From contig CM063250.1 in NCBI GenBank assembly GCA_032158295.1, positions 7,985,001 through 8,049,000 on the forward strand: 64,000 bases of DNA, read 5' to 3'. Under the pieces are notes generated by a model that did not search any database, was not told where the DNA came from, and saw only the letters and a program-made list of their open reading frames with translations. The first letter of the stretch is position 1. The number at the start of each line of letters is the position of its first letter. The position numbers and the translations under genes are program-made. Below, piece by piece: positions 22,929 to 35,879 of the stretch. The stretch comes from Pycnopodia helianthoides. Lineage: Eukaryota > Echinodermata > Asteroidea > Forcipulatida > Asteriidae.

Positions 22929-24728
22929 TTGATAATTTAAGGATAATCTTTATTAACATAACTGTGCATTACATACGGAACACACAATCATTCTGAAAAG
23001 CGACGATGTTGAAACGAAGCTTACCGTTTTATTCACCGTGTTGCAACGATAAACACTGCCGTGAGTGCCGGTCTGAAACCCCCTTGACAAGCTGATGTCA
23101 CGTCCGTGCAATCTCGGTGTGTGATCAAAACATAACCAACGTTGGTCCTTTTCTGCTTGCACTTTCTCATATAATAAATGTCATACGAATCACTGAAGCA
23201 GGTGAACATCTCAGTGAAACTTCGTCTTCAATTCCATATTCACCGTTAAACCATCAGAAGGGCGAAAAGGGAAACAATTTGACGCCGAACATAGCACGGG
23301 TTGAGAGGAATTCATTTCAGCTGCGCTGCGCCATTGATAAGCTTTCGTTAAAAGTTCGATGAACTGATGTCCAAACGTGCACAGAAATCGTGCCATACTT
23401 CTAGCCTTTAGTGAAGACGTACGTGGTACTGTAGTAAACGCAGCACAGCTTGTCGCAACTGTTGTTACGTTGGTCTGATTTCGTGCTGCTTTACATTAAT
23501 AGGCAACAAGCGTCTTGACATAAGGCTAGCTTCCACTCCGTTGCACTGGAATCAGTCGCGAGTAGTATGCCACATGCCACGTAAGGTATTGGATCGAGAT
23601 TTTGATATTTTAATGGCCAATTTCACTTAGAAATATATCTCAGGTCGTATGGGGTCACCCTTTGAAAGTGATTTGTACAATTCGGCCGGAGCTTTTTTAT
23701 GGTGCAAGTACCTTTCATGTAGCATTTATGGTTCTCCGATTATGATTGTTTTTAATATTAAACGTTGATTAATTGTTATGACGTCATCGATGACGTCATC
23801 GCACCAAAACAATTTGGGTGTCATATACATACTACAATCTATATACATAGTAAGTTTCAAGACAATACCCTTCTTGGTTTATGAGAAATGAACGTTTGAA
23901 ATCTGAATTTTGAACTTCCGGTTTCAACCGGAAGCAAAGGTCATATGGTGTCACATTGTGTATGTGATTTGCATAATCTGGCAAGAGATTTTTTATTGTG
24001 CAAGTATCTTACATGTAGCATTTGTGATTCTCCAATTTTGATTTTTCTAAATATTAAACAGTGATTTATTGTTATGACGTCATCGATGACATCATCAAAC
24101 CGTATTTCACACATACATATTTAAACACAAAGGTCTAAGTATTTGTGAAGTCTTAAGTCTAAAACGTTTATGGTTTATGAGATATGACGAGTTTTCTTTA
24201 TGTAAGAAAATTCAACTTCCGGTTTTGAGCGGAAGTAAAGGTCACATGGGGTCGTACCTAATGAAAGATTTGTAGAACTGTTCAAGGGCCTTCAGATGAT
24301 ACAATGATTAAAGGTGTACCATATTTGGTTCATAGGATACAACGTTTCCGCAAAAAAAACCTTAAACCGTCCGTTTTCGACCGGAAGTAAAGGTCACATG
24401 GGGTCACATTCTGTGTACGAGTTGTAAACAAAATGTTGAACTTTTATATGAAGCAAAGATTATGTATTTATCATTTATGGTTCTCTAGATATGACGATTT
24501 ACAGTTTTTCTCATTATTTTTTATTTTGGATGTTATGACGTCGTCGATGACGTCATCGCCCCGAAAAAGTTGCGGTTTCGTCTATACACTGAGGTCTAAG
24601 AACATGATAAGTTTCAAGTCTCTAGGAGTTATACTTTTTGCGAAAATTGCGAGAGAAGGATCTCAGATAAAGTCGAAAAAAAAACCGAACAGTAACAATA
24701 GGTTTTCGGGCGGAATGCCCGAACACCT
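22929..24728 (+). mobile_element. TTGATAATTTAAGG repeat, uninterrupted copy 2
   Basis: This 1.8 kb repeat is the uninterrupted counterpart of 12,202-13,502 plus 18,533-18,757. It includes CCGGAAGTAAAGGTCA (about 24,380), AGGTCA-CATG-GGGTCA half-sites and paired TGACGTCA motifs. It ends with an A-rich tract and the CGGGC/GCCCG hairpin at 24,700-24,728. No protein is encoded. Confidence 0.85.
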
Positions 24729-24927
24729 AAAAAAAAAAAAAACAGAACAAAAACAAGAGGTGTTCGTGCTTGTATTGCACGAACACCTAAAAAAAAAAAA
24801 AAAAAAAAACAGAACAAAAACAAGAAGTGTTCGTGCTTGTATTGCACGAACACCTAACAATAGGTTTTCGGGCGGAATGCCCGAACACCTAACAAGAGGT
24901 GTTCGTGCTTGTATTGCACGAACACCT
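24729..24927. repeat. tail hairpin array of two alternating types
   Basis: After the first CGGGC-type hairpin (24,700-24,728) come two AGGTGTTCGTGC-type hairpins separated by A runs, a second CGGGC-type and a third AGGTGTTCGTGC-type. All end in CGAACACCT. The orientation is opposite to the array at 13.5 kb. Confidence 0.85.
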
Positions 24928-25610
24928 AAAAAAGCATGATCGTGCCCTATGCATATATTTCGGGCTCCTGCATGCACGTGCATGCCTAGTCTTCTCTACA
25001 CGGCAGTTGCACGACGTGGCGGTGACAAACGTCGCACTTTTGCCGTGCGAAAATCATTTGAGTTCGACACGGCAAAGGTGCGACGTTTAGCGCAGGCCTA
25101 ACAGAAACCATTGTGTTGGGTCTCAGTCCTGTCAGTACAATTGTGTTTGCATTTTGTATTCAGAGTCCTTGCCCCAAGCAACTTGTTCCTGTTTTGTTGC
25201 ATTGCAGTAGGAAGCGGTACGGCCATTCATTTTTTTCCCTTCCCCGTAGCATTTGTTTGCCCGATATCAAATTTGAATCAAGTTAAAAAAGAAAAAGAAA
25301 TAAGCTTGGTGAACAAATTAACATTGATTGTTGTCTAGCATGGGCACTCTGTTTTGAGAGAAATTTTAAGAACATTTTCAAGTTCTTATTTTCAAAACGC
25401 CAATATTTTATGAAGGACCTTTTTATTGTTATTATTAACCAGAATAATAGAACACACGTAGGTCACGTTTTGTTCTATTTTTCACAGCCGTCACAGCACA
25501 CTCATGTAAAAATGCTTTCAATGCTCTAATGAAAGGTGTAGACCACTTTTATTATTATTATTTTTTTTTGTTCAAATTATTTTATTTTTGTATCTAGTAA
25601 AAACGGGAGG

Positions 25611-25652
<42 letters not shown>

Positions 25653-26696
25653 ACGTTTTGTTTTATGTTTTGTTACAATGGCTTTTGGAGGGAATGGAGT
25701 ATGATAAAGCGGCCTGCTTCTGAGATGGGCATTAATGATAATTACGTTTAGCACTTTTATAATTTCACCGTGTTTTCATTATTACCACAATTGGCCCAGA
25801 TCCTACCACCAGTAGGGTTCACAAGTGTTGGATATGATGCCAAAAATCGGCACATGATTTGTTTCTTTCTACAGACAGGTGCATCTCTTAAATTTGCTTG
25901 AGCACACAAAATGAAGTGGCCTTAATTATGAGCTGTTATATAGTGCCCCCATTATCCATTTATGTCCAGAGATAGTGCTACATGTATCAATACATACAGC
26001 ACCTTCCCCCTCCCTATTTTGAAGATGTAAATATGAGTACTTAAGAAACTTTATTAGAGAGTAAACCAATAAAATCAACCTTTATTATTTGCTCAATAAG
26101 TGAGGAAAAAGTGACCAGAAGACTGAACAATTTTCGCTTCTCAAAATGGGCCTGGCCAATGTTTTTGAGTTTCCCACGACCCTCATTGTCACGTAGGCTA
26201 AGTTATTATAATTTTATGCTTACCACTTCGTACTTGACCTGATGGCATCAAGCGTTTGGAATGAGAAAGCACGCACTGTTAGTGCTCTCAGTGTAAGGCA
26301 GTGACAATGCGCCGGTTAGAAAAAAAAGTTTTTGATAAATTTCTTTCAAACGACCTGCCTCAAACTACGATCAAAGGTGCGGCGCTGCCACCTGGGTCAG
26401 CGAGTACTAAAGACATTAAATGACGTAGGCCGACAATTTTTGAGTTGTACATAAAAGCATGCAGCGGGTGTTGTCGCATCAACTTTTCTTATTTATAATT
26501 GGTCATTTAAAAAAAGAAATTAACAAAAATGTCTGAAGTTGGCTTATATAAGGCTTGCAACTGTTTGACACATTCATAAAATAGTGTCCCTGTGGAGTAT
26601 TCCAATATTCTCGTCTATAAATAGTTTAATTTAATTAAGTTGAAATTTATTAGTAAATATAATTTGTTTGTGTTTTGATATGTACATATTTCAATG
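24928..26696. other. intergenic, no gene seen
   Basis: No supported gene is present. A run of about 34 A lies at about 25,617-25,650. An inverted pair around tgccgtgcgaaaa sits near 25,000-25,085. Confidence 0.5.
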
Positions 26697-26866
26697 GACC
26701 TTATGCATTGACGTCATCCCGCCGCCAGCGTAGAGGTAAAACGATGATGCAACAACGGAAAAAGTACATGTATGTACGCGCGGCGCACATGATGGGCCAA
26801 TGACCAACCTTCTTTTGACCTCTAGCCGAGGGCGCCCTACTCAAATGACGTCATATGCATAAGGTC
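26697..26866. mobile_element. 170 bp MITE, GACCTTATGCAT ends
   Basis: The ends GACCTTATGCATTGACGTCAT and ATGACGTCATATGCATAAGG are inverted repeats. The interior includes cgccgccagcgtagaggtaa and gagggcgccctactc, which also occur just inside the two ends of 49,405-50,849. It lies 0.59 kb upstream of the first exon of the barrel/EF-hand gene. Confidence 0.75.
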
Positions 26867-27451
26867 TATAGAAAACATAATGTAAAACCATGTGGTATGG
26901 TGGCTGAAAACAATTTGGGAGTAGCCTTTTCTAAGTTGATCCTTGAACTGATGTGAAATGCAATGAAATGGGCCTATCTGGAAGGATGGGGGTAAATTAA
27001 TAATGAGACAGCTGCAGTGTACGTGCTTCCCCGTAGGGTTGTGTAAAAAAAAAAAAAAAAAAAAAAATCTGTGAAAATTGGGGCTAAATCCGTTGATGAC
27101 TCAGGAGAAAATAGAGGGGGAAAATGCACAATTTTCAGCAGGTACATAAACACATTGTCCTTAATTATTTATATTTCTATGACGAATATGACTTCATTTT
27201 AGAGGGAAATATTTCACAGCCAAAAATATGGACGGTTCTAGTATGAACTTCATAGTCAGCAAGCTTTCAGACGAAAATCAAACGGTGTGGTTTTTTTATC
27301 CTTCCAATACAGTACAATGCAATTAACTAACAATTCCACCTTTCTGTAGGCCTTTCCTTTTTATTCATATAAATGATTATCATTTAAAAAGTTATTTTTT
27401 TGCTCATCCAGCTTTTCGGTTCCCGTGTTGAATCAAAAGTCACAACTCAAG

Positions 27452-30400
27452 ATGGCCGACAAGTACAAACAACTGGTTAAGTCTTACCATGAAGATTTGG
27501 GGGAAAAAATGAACAAGTACGATATCCTAAAGGACCTGGACATCTTCGTCCTCGATAACTCCATCAGGGAGAGCACCGTCGGGCAGCTCCGCGGCCACAC
27601 CATCGAGAACAAGTGGAAGATCTACAACGAGGTGAAGAAACTAGGCTTCAAGAACACCATTGTGGCCTCCTTCTCTCACATGACACGAGTAGACGACATC
27701 TTCATCAAGCAACTCGTCGAGAGGGGAGAAGACACGGATGGACTCTTCGCTTTTTCCGAGATCACGGATGGTAGGTCGAAACTCACCGGGAAAATGCGAA
27801 CGAATAATGTATTTGATATTATAGCCAATGAGAACAGTTCCTTTTCATGCACGATTCTCAATCGAAAACTGTTTTTGTATGAAGTTGGACGATTCGAATA
27901 AAAAAACTGGCGCTGTCTATATCTGTTAACAAATTTACATTTCATTGCTTGTTTCCTTTCTCTCCGTAAAGCTATCAAAAAGAAGGTGCCAGACACTGAC
28001 AAGGTCCCCGTTGGAATTGCCAAGTTGAAGGAAGTCGGTCTGTACAACGTCATCTTCGAGCTCGACTTGAGCGATAACGTCTACAACTTCAAGAAATTCC
28101 CGATGTCCAAGATGACAGCCCTCCTGAAGAAGTGGATCACCTGGTGCCACGATGAGCTCAACGAGAAGGCCAAGGTGTTCGTCAGCTTCCGTGACCTTCC
28201 GGACACCATGCCCGAGCATCCCGAGAGGGTTTTCGAAACCGTGGAGTTCTTGGCAAAACTTCCCCCGAGAATTCGTCCCTTTGGTTTAATGTTCGAGGAG
28301 CCTCGCGGTTCGTCCCTCCCGGAGGAGTGCGGTACATTTACCCAGTACATCCGCAAGGTGATGGATTCCAACAACTGGAAGGCGCACCTACTGGTCCACG
28401 TTCACGAGAAGTTTGGGTACTGTGATGTCACGGCCCTTGAGGTAGGTAGTTTGTATAATGTCTCGTCCCTTTGAACCCTCCGAAGGCCTACCGGTCTGCA
28501 GCCAGTAGACCAAATAACACATTTTAGTTCATTACTCGTTCAGTTTTTAACAAAAACAGGTGAAACCCTTTAGGTTCTATCCTCAGACAGGCCCGATTGA
28601 CATGGCCTATTGCCCTTTAGGCAGTATGACCCATGGACTCCCAACCCCCAGTTATAAAACAGTATTTATATAGGGTAGTGTACAACAAAATTCGCGGTTT
28701 CACAGTGTAAAATCATAATAATATTTTTTTTGGCCAAACTATCACTTCATTGTCTGGAAATGTTATTAGCTTTGAAAAAAGTATGAAGTCAATATTTGAG
28801 GTAAACACGTTTTCCCAACGTACTGCACGCTGCAGTAACCCATGGCACTCGTGTATCTGACAGAGCATGGCATCGCTGTTTAAAGAGCCTCGCAGGGATG
28901 AAGTACCATAAGAAGTCATAACCACCCTTAATTATTCCTCTTTTTTTTCAAAAGAGATCATTAAGTTGATGGTGTTGTTTTTTAAACAGGTTTTGATGAG
29001 TGGTGCCAATGGCATCTGGGCCAGTGTCTGCCTCGAAGGTTCTTCCATGGGCAACGCAGCATCGTGTGTCACCTTGATGAACCTAATACGACTTGGCAAC
29101 AAGAAGGTCCTGAAGAAGTTCAACTGCACCTATCTCAGGCAGGCCGCTATCGAGGTGACGAGGATCACTACTGGACGTGATCCACACATCAAGCAGCCAG
29201 TGTTCGGTGCCAGAGCTCTGGACTTCGTCTTCGATCTTGCTCCAGAAGAGTTTGACCTGGCAGAGTTCTTTGGCGAGAAGGCCCCCGTGCGCATCACCAC
29301 CATGGCGTCGGCAGAAATGATCCAAACGAGACTGGTCGACGTCTTCGGGAAAGACAAACAGTTCACCGTGGCCCGGGGTCAGACGATGAAGGAAGTCATT
29401 CTGGAAGATCTCCGAGGCGGCAGGTAATTATTTATTATCTGTGGTCTCCTTTGCAAAAGCCCCTGTGTAAAGCGCTGATAATTCCTACTCATATGGAGTC
29501 AATGTTTCGAGCATGTTTTGCTTAGAGAAGTAAAAGGCTCCGATCCGAAGTTTGATTTGTTCTTCAAAACATTATTGTTATTATCAAAACATGAGCTCGC
29601 ATAATCAAATTACATGTATAACAAGAAATATACCGTAGATGCAAATGGGGTAGAGGGGCGCTACATCCAGAGAATTTTCTCCCCGCCCCCTCCCCCGTTT
29701 TGGATTACCCAGACTGCTTTGATTCTACATGGACCCACTGCACCGACGTTACACGCGGCCGTCGCACTGCCATAAAAAATAGGGCGCGTCCAATTCCAAC
29801 CGCGCGTGTTGCCTCAAAATGTGCACTGTGCAGAGAAACACACGGTAATGCCAACATTGGTGGTTGCTGCTACGGCTCTTGCTAATGGCCGCAGCCGCAG
29901 ACGCTGAGGTTCGGACACGGCCTAGACGAGCTAAAAGCATGCCGTTTGTGGATGGTGGCTTCAGCCGAGTGTGGATCACCACCGTTCACAAACTTTGAAG
30001 CATCGGGCTGCCCTTAAAGGTACACCCTTTGCAACAGCTGCACCTTCAGCGCCTTGGCTGTTTATCACGTAACTGTTCCGATCTGACATGATCAAAAACA
30101 AGACGCTGCATAGTCATGTGATAATATACTAATATACCAATTTCAAGGGTGCATGTTCAATTAATTAATGTTTTTTATGTAGAAATTGTTTAGGCCAGCC
30201 ACAAACATTTATAATGATTAATTAATAGGGAATTATCGTATGATTTTAATGGGTTTTTTATCTACAGGAAGGAAGAGTACATGAGCGTGGTTGGCCTGGC
30301 TTTGCTTTTTGACCGCTCTGGTGGCGAACTCACCGAAAAAATGAGGGACAAAATCAACAAGATGGAGCTCAACTCGCCACACGCCAGGGCCCTTCTTGCC

Positions 30401-30730
30401 CAGGTCAGGGAGACATGGGACGAGTGGGATCTCAAGGACAAGGTCCAAGGTGATAACATGCTGGAGTTCGACTCGTTCTACAACGGTTTCATGGCGCCGT
30501 TCTTCGCCTGCTACCGTTGCTCCGACACCATGAAAGCACTGGACGCCATCGACATGGACAGCAACGGCCAGGTCGACTGGAACGAGTTCTTGGTGTACCT
30601 CAAGTGGGCCCTCAACGAGTACCCAAACATCCAGGATACGGAGGAGCTGATGGATGTGACCTTCCGTAAGGGCATCATCCCAGCCATGCGCGACGGACTG
30701 ATAGACAAGAGGGAAAAGAAAGGAAAGTAG
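27452..30730 (+). CDS. DRE-TIM (HMGL-like) barrel with C-terminal EF-hand
   Basis: The coding exons are 27,452-27,770, 27,972-28,441, 28,990-29,423 and 30,268-30,730. Each intron has GT-AG ends and the phases agree, giving 561 residues. The ATG at 27,452 follows a possible 5'-UTR splice acceptor at 27,410-27,411. Residues about 30-400 resemble the DRE-TIM metallolyase/HMG-CoA-lyase-like barrel: strand 1 ends in DNSIRES (35-41, Arg39-Glu40), HVH is at 249-251, and GSSMGN (280-285) supplies the expected Asn285. Where the family usually has Asp after Arg, this protein has Glu40, so metal binding is plausible and catalysis unproven. Residues 503-514 (DMDSNGQVDWNE) form a complete 12-residue EF-hand loop. 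No signal peptide or membrane segment is seen, so it is probably cytosolic. The substrate is unknown. Confidence 0.9.
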
Positions 30731-31514
30731 ATCACCATCGAACGAGATGGTTACGAGATGGTGATCTCGGGTTGGTCACCTATAAGCAAAAGAAATGGTT
30801 AGACCATGGTTAGACATAAACAAACAAGCAACACAGACAGGGCCCAGACTAAAAAAAATCGTGTAATTTCCTGTACCCGTTTATGGCTCAGATACCAGAA
30901 GTCTTTAGCATCAGATAAAACAGGGCCCAGACTATCTGAAGGGGCGCATTGCCTTCAAAAAAGCGTTAATGATGAAATGAATATGATTGGAAAGGTGTTT
31001 TGACATAATGATTCACACAAAAATATCCATGTAAACTATTTGTTTTATGTGTGGTTTTCCTTTACTTCGTGAACTGTCGTCATTTTGTAGAACCAGTGTT
31101 GGGCCTTATAAAATTGCACCAAGTCCAAAGGCAATGTGCCCTTTAAAAAAAATGGGGGTGGGGGGGGGTATGCACGGTTGTGCACCGCGGTTAGGTTTCT
31201 TATACGTCTGCTTGGTAATAATTGTAAGGCACTTCTCGAAACCCCACGGCTTGGGCCTCCGTCCGTCCGTTTTGAAGCCCCGTAAAGAAAGTGCACGTTT
31301 TTTGAATTACCAACAGAGCCAAAGCCCAAGCCTATAGCCCAAGCCATGAATCATTTTTGTTTTCCCCCTTTAGGCCTATGATAAGTAAAAGGGTCTGCAT
31401 TGAGAAAAGCGTAAAATTTGTCTCAAAACATGAGTGCTTTTTCTCTTTTTTTCTCACTTATGTATAAAAGGTAGCAGCCGATTTTTTCCCAAAGGATTCT
31501 AGATAATGCCATAC

Positions 31515-31595
31515 AATAAACAGCTGCATTGGTACTCTTCTGCGGAAAAACCGGTAAACAGAAGCAGTTCCGAAAAAGAACACAAAAATAATAAA
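31515..31595 (+). terminator. candidate poly-A signals of barrel/EF-hand gene
   Basis: AATAAA occurs at 31,515-31,520 and 31,590-31,595, about 0.8 kb after the stop codon. They are plausible but unproven mRNA 3' ends. Confidence 0.35.
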
Positions 31596-31599
31596 GTCG

Positions 31600-33835
31600 T
31601 ATATAGGCCTACATAACATGAGATATGTATTTTTTTATTTTATTGTGAACTACAAGTTCGTTTATATACTAAATGGTTTTATAAAGGTCACTCTATTTGT
31701 TGAAAAAAAGTACAATGGTCAATGTGTGTATAGTTCTGCAGAAGGGTTTGCTTGGGAAATATAGTGTTAACTAATTTGATTTTGTTTCGATTATAATGAT
31801 TTATTACAAATAGCAGCTATAATATATCATATGTTAGTATAGTACGAAGCGACAGTCGTAGTCGTGGCCGCCTGATGGACCATCGTACGTTTTCTGTAGG
31901 GGGGTTCAGACACGCAGCGTGTCACCCGAAAAACCCGGCCCGGGTCAGAATTGGCCCGTGTCAGAATTGACCCGGATTTCGGGGACCCGGGGGTGGGCCT
32001 GACCCATATCCGGGTAAAGCTGACCCGGAAAGTGATTACAAGTCGGGATTTTAGAGTTGGGACTATCTAGTTGAGATTCTGCGTCATTTTGATCCATTTC
32101 TGAGTGTCATTTTGACACAGATTCCTAGTAATTTTTATACCCTAAAATGGGTCGGGACTAGGATCTGGGTCAATTCTTACCCGGGCCTTTTTTAGCAGTG
32201 TAACGCTTTTTGCAAGGCACTGAAAGTTGAGGTCTTGAGGGTCAGTTGCTCACTAGTACTGGCGACAAAGAATAATGATCTGGGGAAGGTCAAAGGTCGG
32301 TTTTCTCTAATGACTATTTTCGACGGCGACTGTGCCTTCATTTATAACTTTATGCATGTGATATCTGTATATTAGTTAATTTCTACTTGGATAAGTCTAT
32401 AAGTCATTACATTTTAATGAATAATTTCTCATTTGGATTGTCAATGGTTAACGAGTTCATGAAAGCAGAAATAAAAGCTCAGTGTGGATTATTATGTTTT
32501 ATCTTAGAGTACATCACGACTTCCTTGGCATCCATGATGGTGGAATATTAGTCACGGAGAAATGATTGATGTCTATGATTAGTTGGCTCCCCTTCATTAC
32601 TTCTGTTCAGACTATCAATTCGAAACAGCTCGTGAGAAAGTAAAAAGATCGGTAATTATAGAAGTGCAAAAGTGCTTCGTTTCAATCTGATTATACAATT
32701 CTTACAATGATAAATCCTCCTAAGGAAAGAAATATCGAAGTCGACGAAATAGCAATTTAAGATCACAAATCCGCATCGTTGTTATGATAGCCGCAATCGA
32801 ATTAAGCCCGATATGAACTTATGATGATACAACATGAAATCGGCCAGAAATCAAAAGAGAGAGAATCGGGTTGTTCCATGGAATGTTGGATATCATTGAT
32901 TTTTGTTTAAATCGAAATTGAATTGGTTTTTTTCTCGACTCATCGAAGTTCTAAATATAACTGCACGACTATCCCCCCTCGGGCCTGTGGGTGACCGGTG
33001 CCAAATTGACATAGAGCTGCTTATTCAAAAAAGTAGCTAAGTACAAAATAAGTATGCTTAATCAGAACAAGGTTACCAGCCAAAATATCATGTCCCATGT
33101 ACAATTTATGACTGCTATATTTTGCTCAGCAGAAAATTGTTATGAAATTTGGCCCAGAACAGCAGAGAGTCCTATTTCCTTCGGCCTCGGGATAGGGTCC
33201 CTCTTGTGTCACTCAGGGTGCACCCCGCCACATAAATGAGAAAACAGAGCGCCGAGCTCACTAATTTTTTGTAGGCCCTCAAAACATTATATTTTAGACA
33301 GATTTGAGAGCCCCCAGAAAGTGTTTCAGTGTAAAAATGTTGCCAAATTGTAACCTTGGGGTTGTTGACTTCCAACTTGAGGTATTTCGGATGACATAGG
33401 CCCTAAAATGTAGAGAGGTGTAGGGATATTTTTTAAGATTGATGCTCGGACGTTTTAAAAATTACACCAGTGTAGGGGTGTTTTTATTTGGAGGGAGAAT
33501 AACTCGAAGGGCCCAGGGACTCCCTATATCAAATTGAGCAGAGAATAAAAGTTCAAGAGTCAGTCAATAATTTTCCCTTTACTGTAAAAAGCTGTGAGAC
33601 TTCTAAGTATTTTTCGTGTATTTTTGATTATTTAGCATTTTGCACTGTATGCTATGGGAGTTTATTTGGTGGGGTGCGCCCTTAGATAACACTCTAGTCA
33701 CAGCGCCCTCTATGTTTATTCAACACAAAAATCGTGGGTCGTTCAACTTGTTTACAATGTGGCACTAATCCATACACATAATGTGTATAAATTTAGTATG
33801 CATGAATGGTTGGTAAAGGGGGTTCGATCGATTGT
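31600..33835. other. intergenic with ACCCGG-rich patch
   Basis: Between about 31,918 and 32,190 the motifs acccggcccgggtcagaatt and acccggatttcggggacc recur in both orientations, suggesting a decayed inverted-repeat element. About 33,050-33,150 is a copy of the dispersed ttaccagccaaaat repeat. No gene is recognised. Confidence 0.45.
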
Positions 33836-33839
33836 TCGT

Positions 33840-34595
33840 ACTCCTGGAATTATGAGGTTCGATCCGCTATCGTCTCCACGAACCTCATAGAGCTACATGG
33901 ACAAAATCATATACCAAACTTTTTGCCCTTCACGTTTATGCACCTGGATTTCTCTTTTGAAACCGGATCTCGCCAAAATTAGGCTCTAGGTGTTCCTTGA
34001 ACTCTCATCGAGCGTTGCGCTATTCTAGAAAATCCACTCCGCAAATTAAAAATTGTTAAAAAGCGATAATTATTACCGTAATTCTGATCCCATTCAAACA
34101 CTTTTGTTACAAATAAGGCGGTGGAGTTGCATGATTTACGTACAAAACTAACCCACAGTTGCCGGGACTAGCGTTGCTGCGCGAGGAGTACCAGATTGTT
34201 TTTCCTACGACTGTTTGCTGCGCTTGAAAAAACTGAGGTCTACCAAACCATAGATATAGAATATAATACCTAGATCTAGGTATTATATTCTATATCTATG
34301 TACCAAACAAACTGGTACTCCGCGCGCAGCAACGCTGGTACAACACTGTTTGAAAATATTGTTTGGAAAAATAATTTTTATGTTACATTACTGAAAATGG
34401 AGGCAAAAGCGGCAATTTTAAATTTATGCAAGTTAGACATCTTTCCTCCACTTCCTTTTTTCTACTTTTTAATATGTTGTTTGGGAGGTTTTCAAGAGAC
34501 ACTTACAAAACAAATCATTTCTGTTGCAATTTTGTCTAGGTCAAGCCATAGATTGACTAGACTAATAGCGGATCGAACCTCATAATTCTAGGAGT
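33840..34595. mobile_element. nested fold-back structure
   Basis: There are three levels of inverted repeat. The outer arms of 31 bp are 33,840-33,870 and 34,565-34,595 (ATGAGGTTCGATCCGCTAT, one mismatch). The inner arms are about 34,170-34,194 and 34,312-34,336 (AGCGTTGCTGCGCG). A perfect 52 bp palindrome lies at the centre. No clear target-site duplication flanks the outer arms. Confidence 0.7.
34249..34300. mobile_element. 52 bp perfect palindrome with 8 bp duplication
   Basis: The sequence starting CATAGATATAGAATATAATA equals its own reverse complement over all 52 bases. TACCAAAC is present directly on both sides (34,241-34,248 and 34,301-34,308), as for a transposition insertion with an 8 bp target-site duplication. 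Confidence 0.85.
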
Positions 34596-34596
34596 A

Positions 34597-35879
34597 GATT
34601 GTGCGGACCAGTTTTAACAACTCGTGCATGGCTCGCTCTCTACGTTGTGTTCAGGTTTTAGTAAAACGTAACGTCTTCAACGTCAAGGCTACACGAATGA
34701 CTTGTGAACGAAGTAAAGCTTACCAATCGACGAGTGATGTTGATTCAACAGTCATTGTCACATAAAACAACATTCATATACCCAGGACAGTTTATCCCAA
34801 CTTTGTTCCCAGAGGTGATCGATCTCACCGCACCATTTTTTCCCGGTATGCCTCGCTCATAACCCCTGGAATTGGTTCATTAAAATTTTAATTAGGCCTG
34901 TGGACGATCCACTCTATGCGCCTGCTCAAGTATGGTAACCCGCTAAAGAGGCCTGAAGTCAAAGAGCAACTGGTCCCTCTCATTCTTCTTTGATCTTGTG
35001 AATTTAACAATATTACGCCTTTTATGACCTAAAGGCATTTTTGAATGGGAAAAAAGATTATAGCCTAGGGACATTGGTCTTAACGGTTATAAAACCTTGC
35101 AGTTCGTGCCTTTGCAATACACGGGGACCCGCAGGTTCAAACGGCCGGTTAAGACCTCGACCACTGCTCTATCCCCATAGTATAAATAAATTTAAAATGA
35201 AGAAGAAAAATACAGCTCCAGCAATTTGTTTGACTGCGGCATTTGACATTTCAGCTCTTGCCTTTATAGTTACACAAAGGCCATTGGCACGATACCAAAT
35301 TTGCATAATATATATAATAAATGACACTACATGATGCGTTGTATTACTGCTGCATTCGTTAAAAAAAAAACTACATTCTATTACGAGCACAGCGATTTCA
35401 TTGACACGAACTGCATGCACCCCTTTGCGCAATTAGTGTAGGTCATGACGACGGTCGTTCATTGTTATAGCGACAAATATGACCTGGAGATCGATAAGGT
35501 TAAAGTAGTTTCTTGATACTCGGCGATGGTGCTATCATTCTTCTGGATAAATCAAATTTATATTAAATATTTCGTTTGGATTATACATGCATTTATACGA
35601 AACCGAACTAAGATCGATGTGGTTGTATTTATTTAACGTATACACGACCCTCGATGTAAATTATCACGGATACATTATTGTTTCTATGATTATGGCTCCT
35701 TCTACAATTCTGTTCAGAAACCATTCGAAACACTCCGGAAGTAAAGATCAGTAATTTATAAACCAGATTGTTAAATCTGAAACCTATAATAGATATACTG
35801 GGTGCTGATCAAGAGAAATTGACAAGAGCGGGCGTGAACGGACCTCTGATAAAACCCAACAAGGTATTGACAGTTAGGA
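34597..35879. other. intergenic, no gene seen
   Basis: No gene is recognised. At 35,113-35,170 the segment aaacggccggttaagacc resembles the flanks of the GCAGGGTC hairpins at 21.5 and 50.2 kb. Confidence 0.45.

Noticed and set aside
24433..24939. 168-codon open frame over the repeat tail
   Set aside because: It runs through the repeat body and the hairpin array; its second half is Lys-rich translation of the A tracts.
28081..28374. Minus-strand open frames across the barrel gene exons
   Set aside because: They are shadows of GC-rich coding exons whose plus-strand frame has conserved motifs and matching splice phases.
35113..35170. Possible tRNA gene on the minus strand
   Set aside because: A short A-box-like and GGTTCAAAC-like stretch is present, but no cloverleaf with acceptor and anticodon stems can be drawn. 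It shares sequence with hairpin-element flanks.
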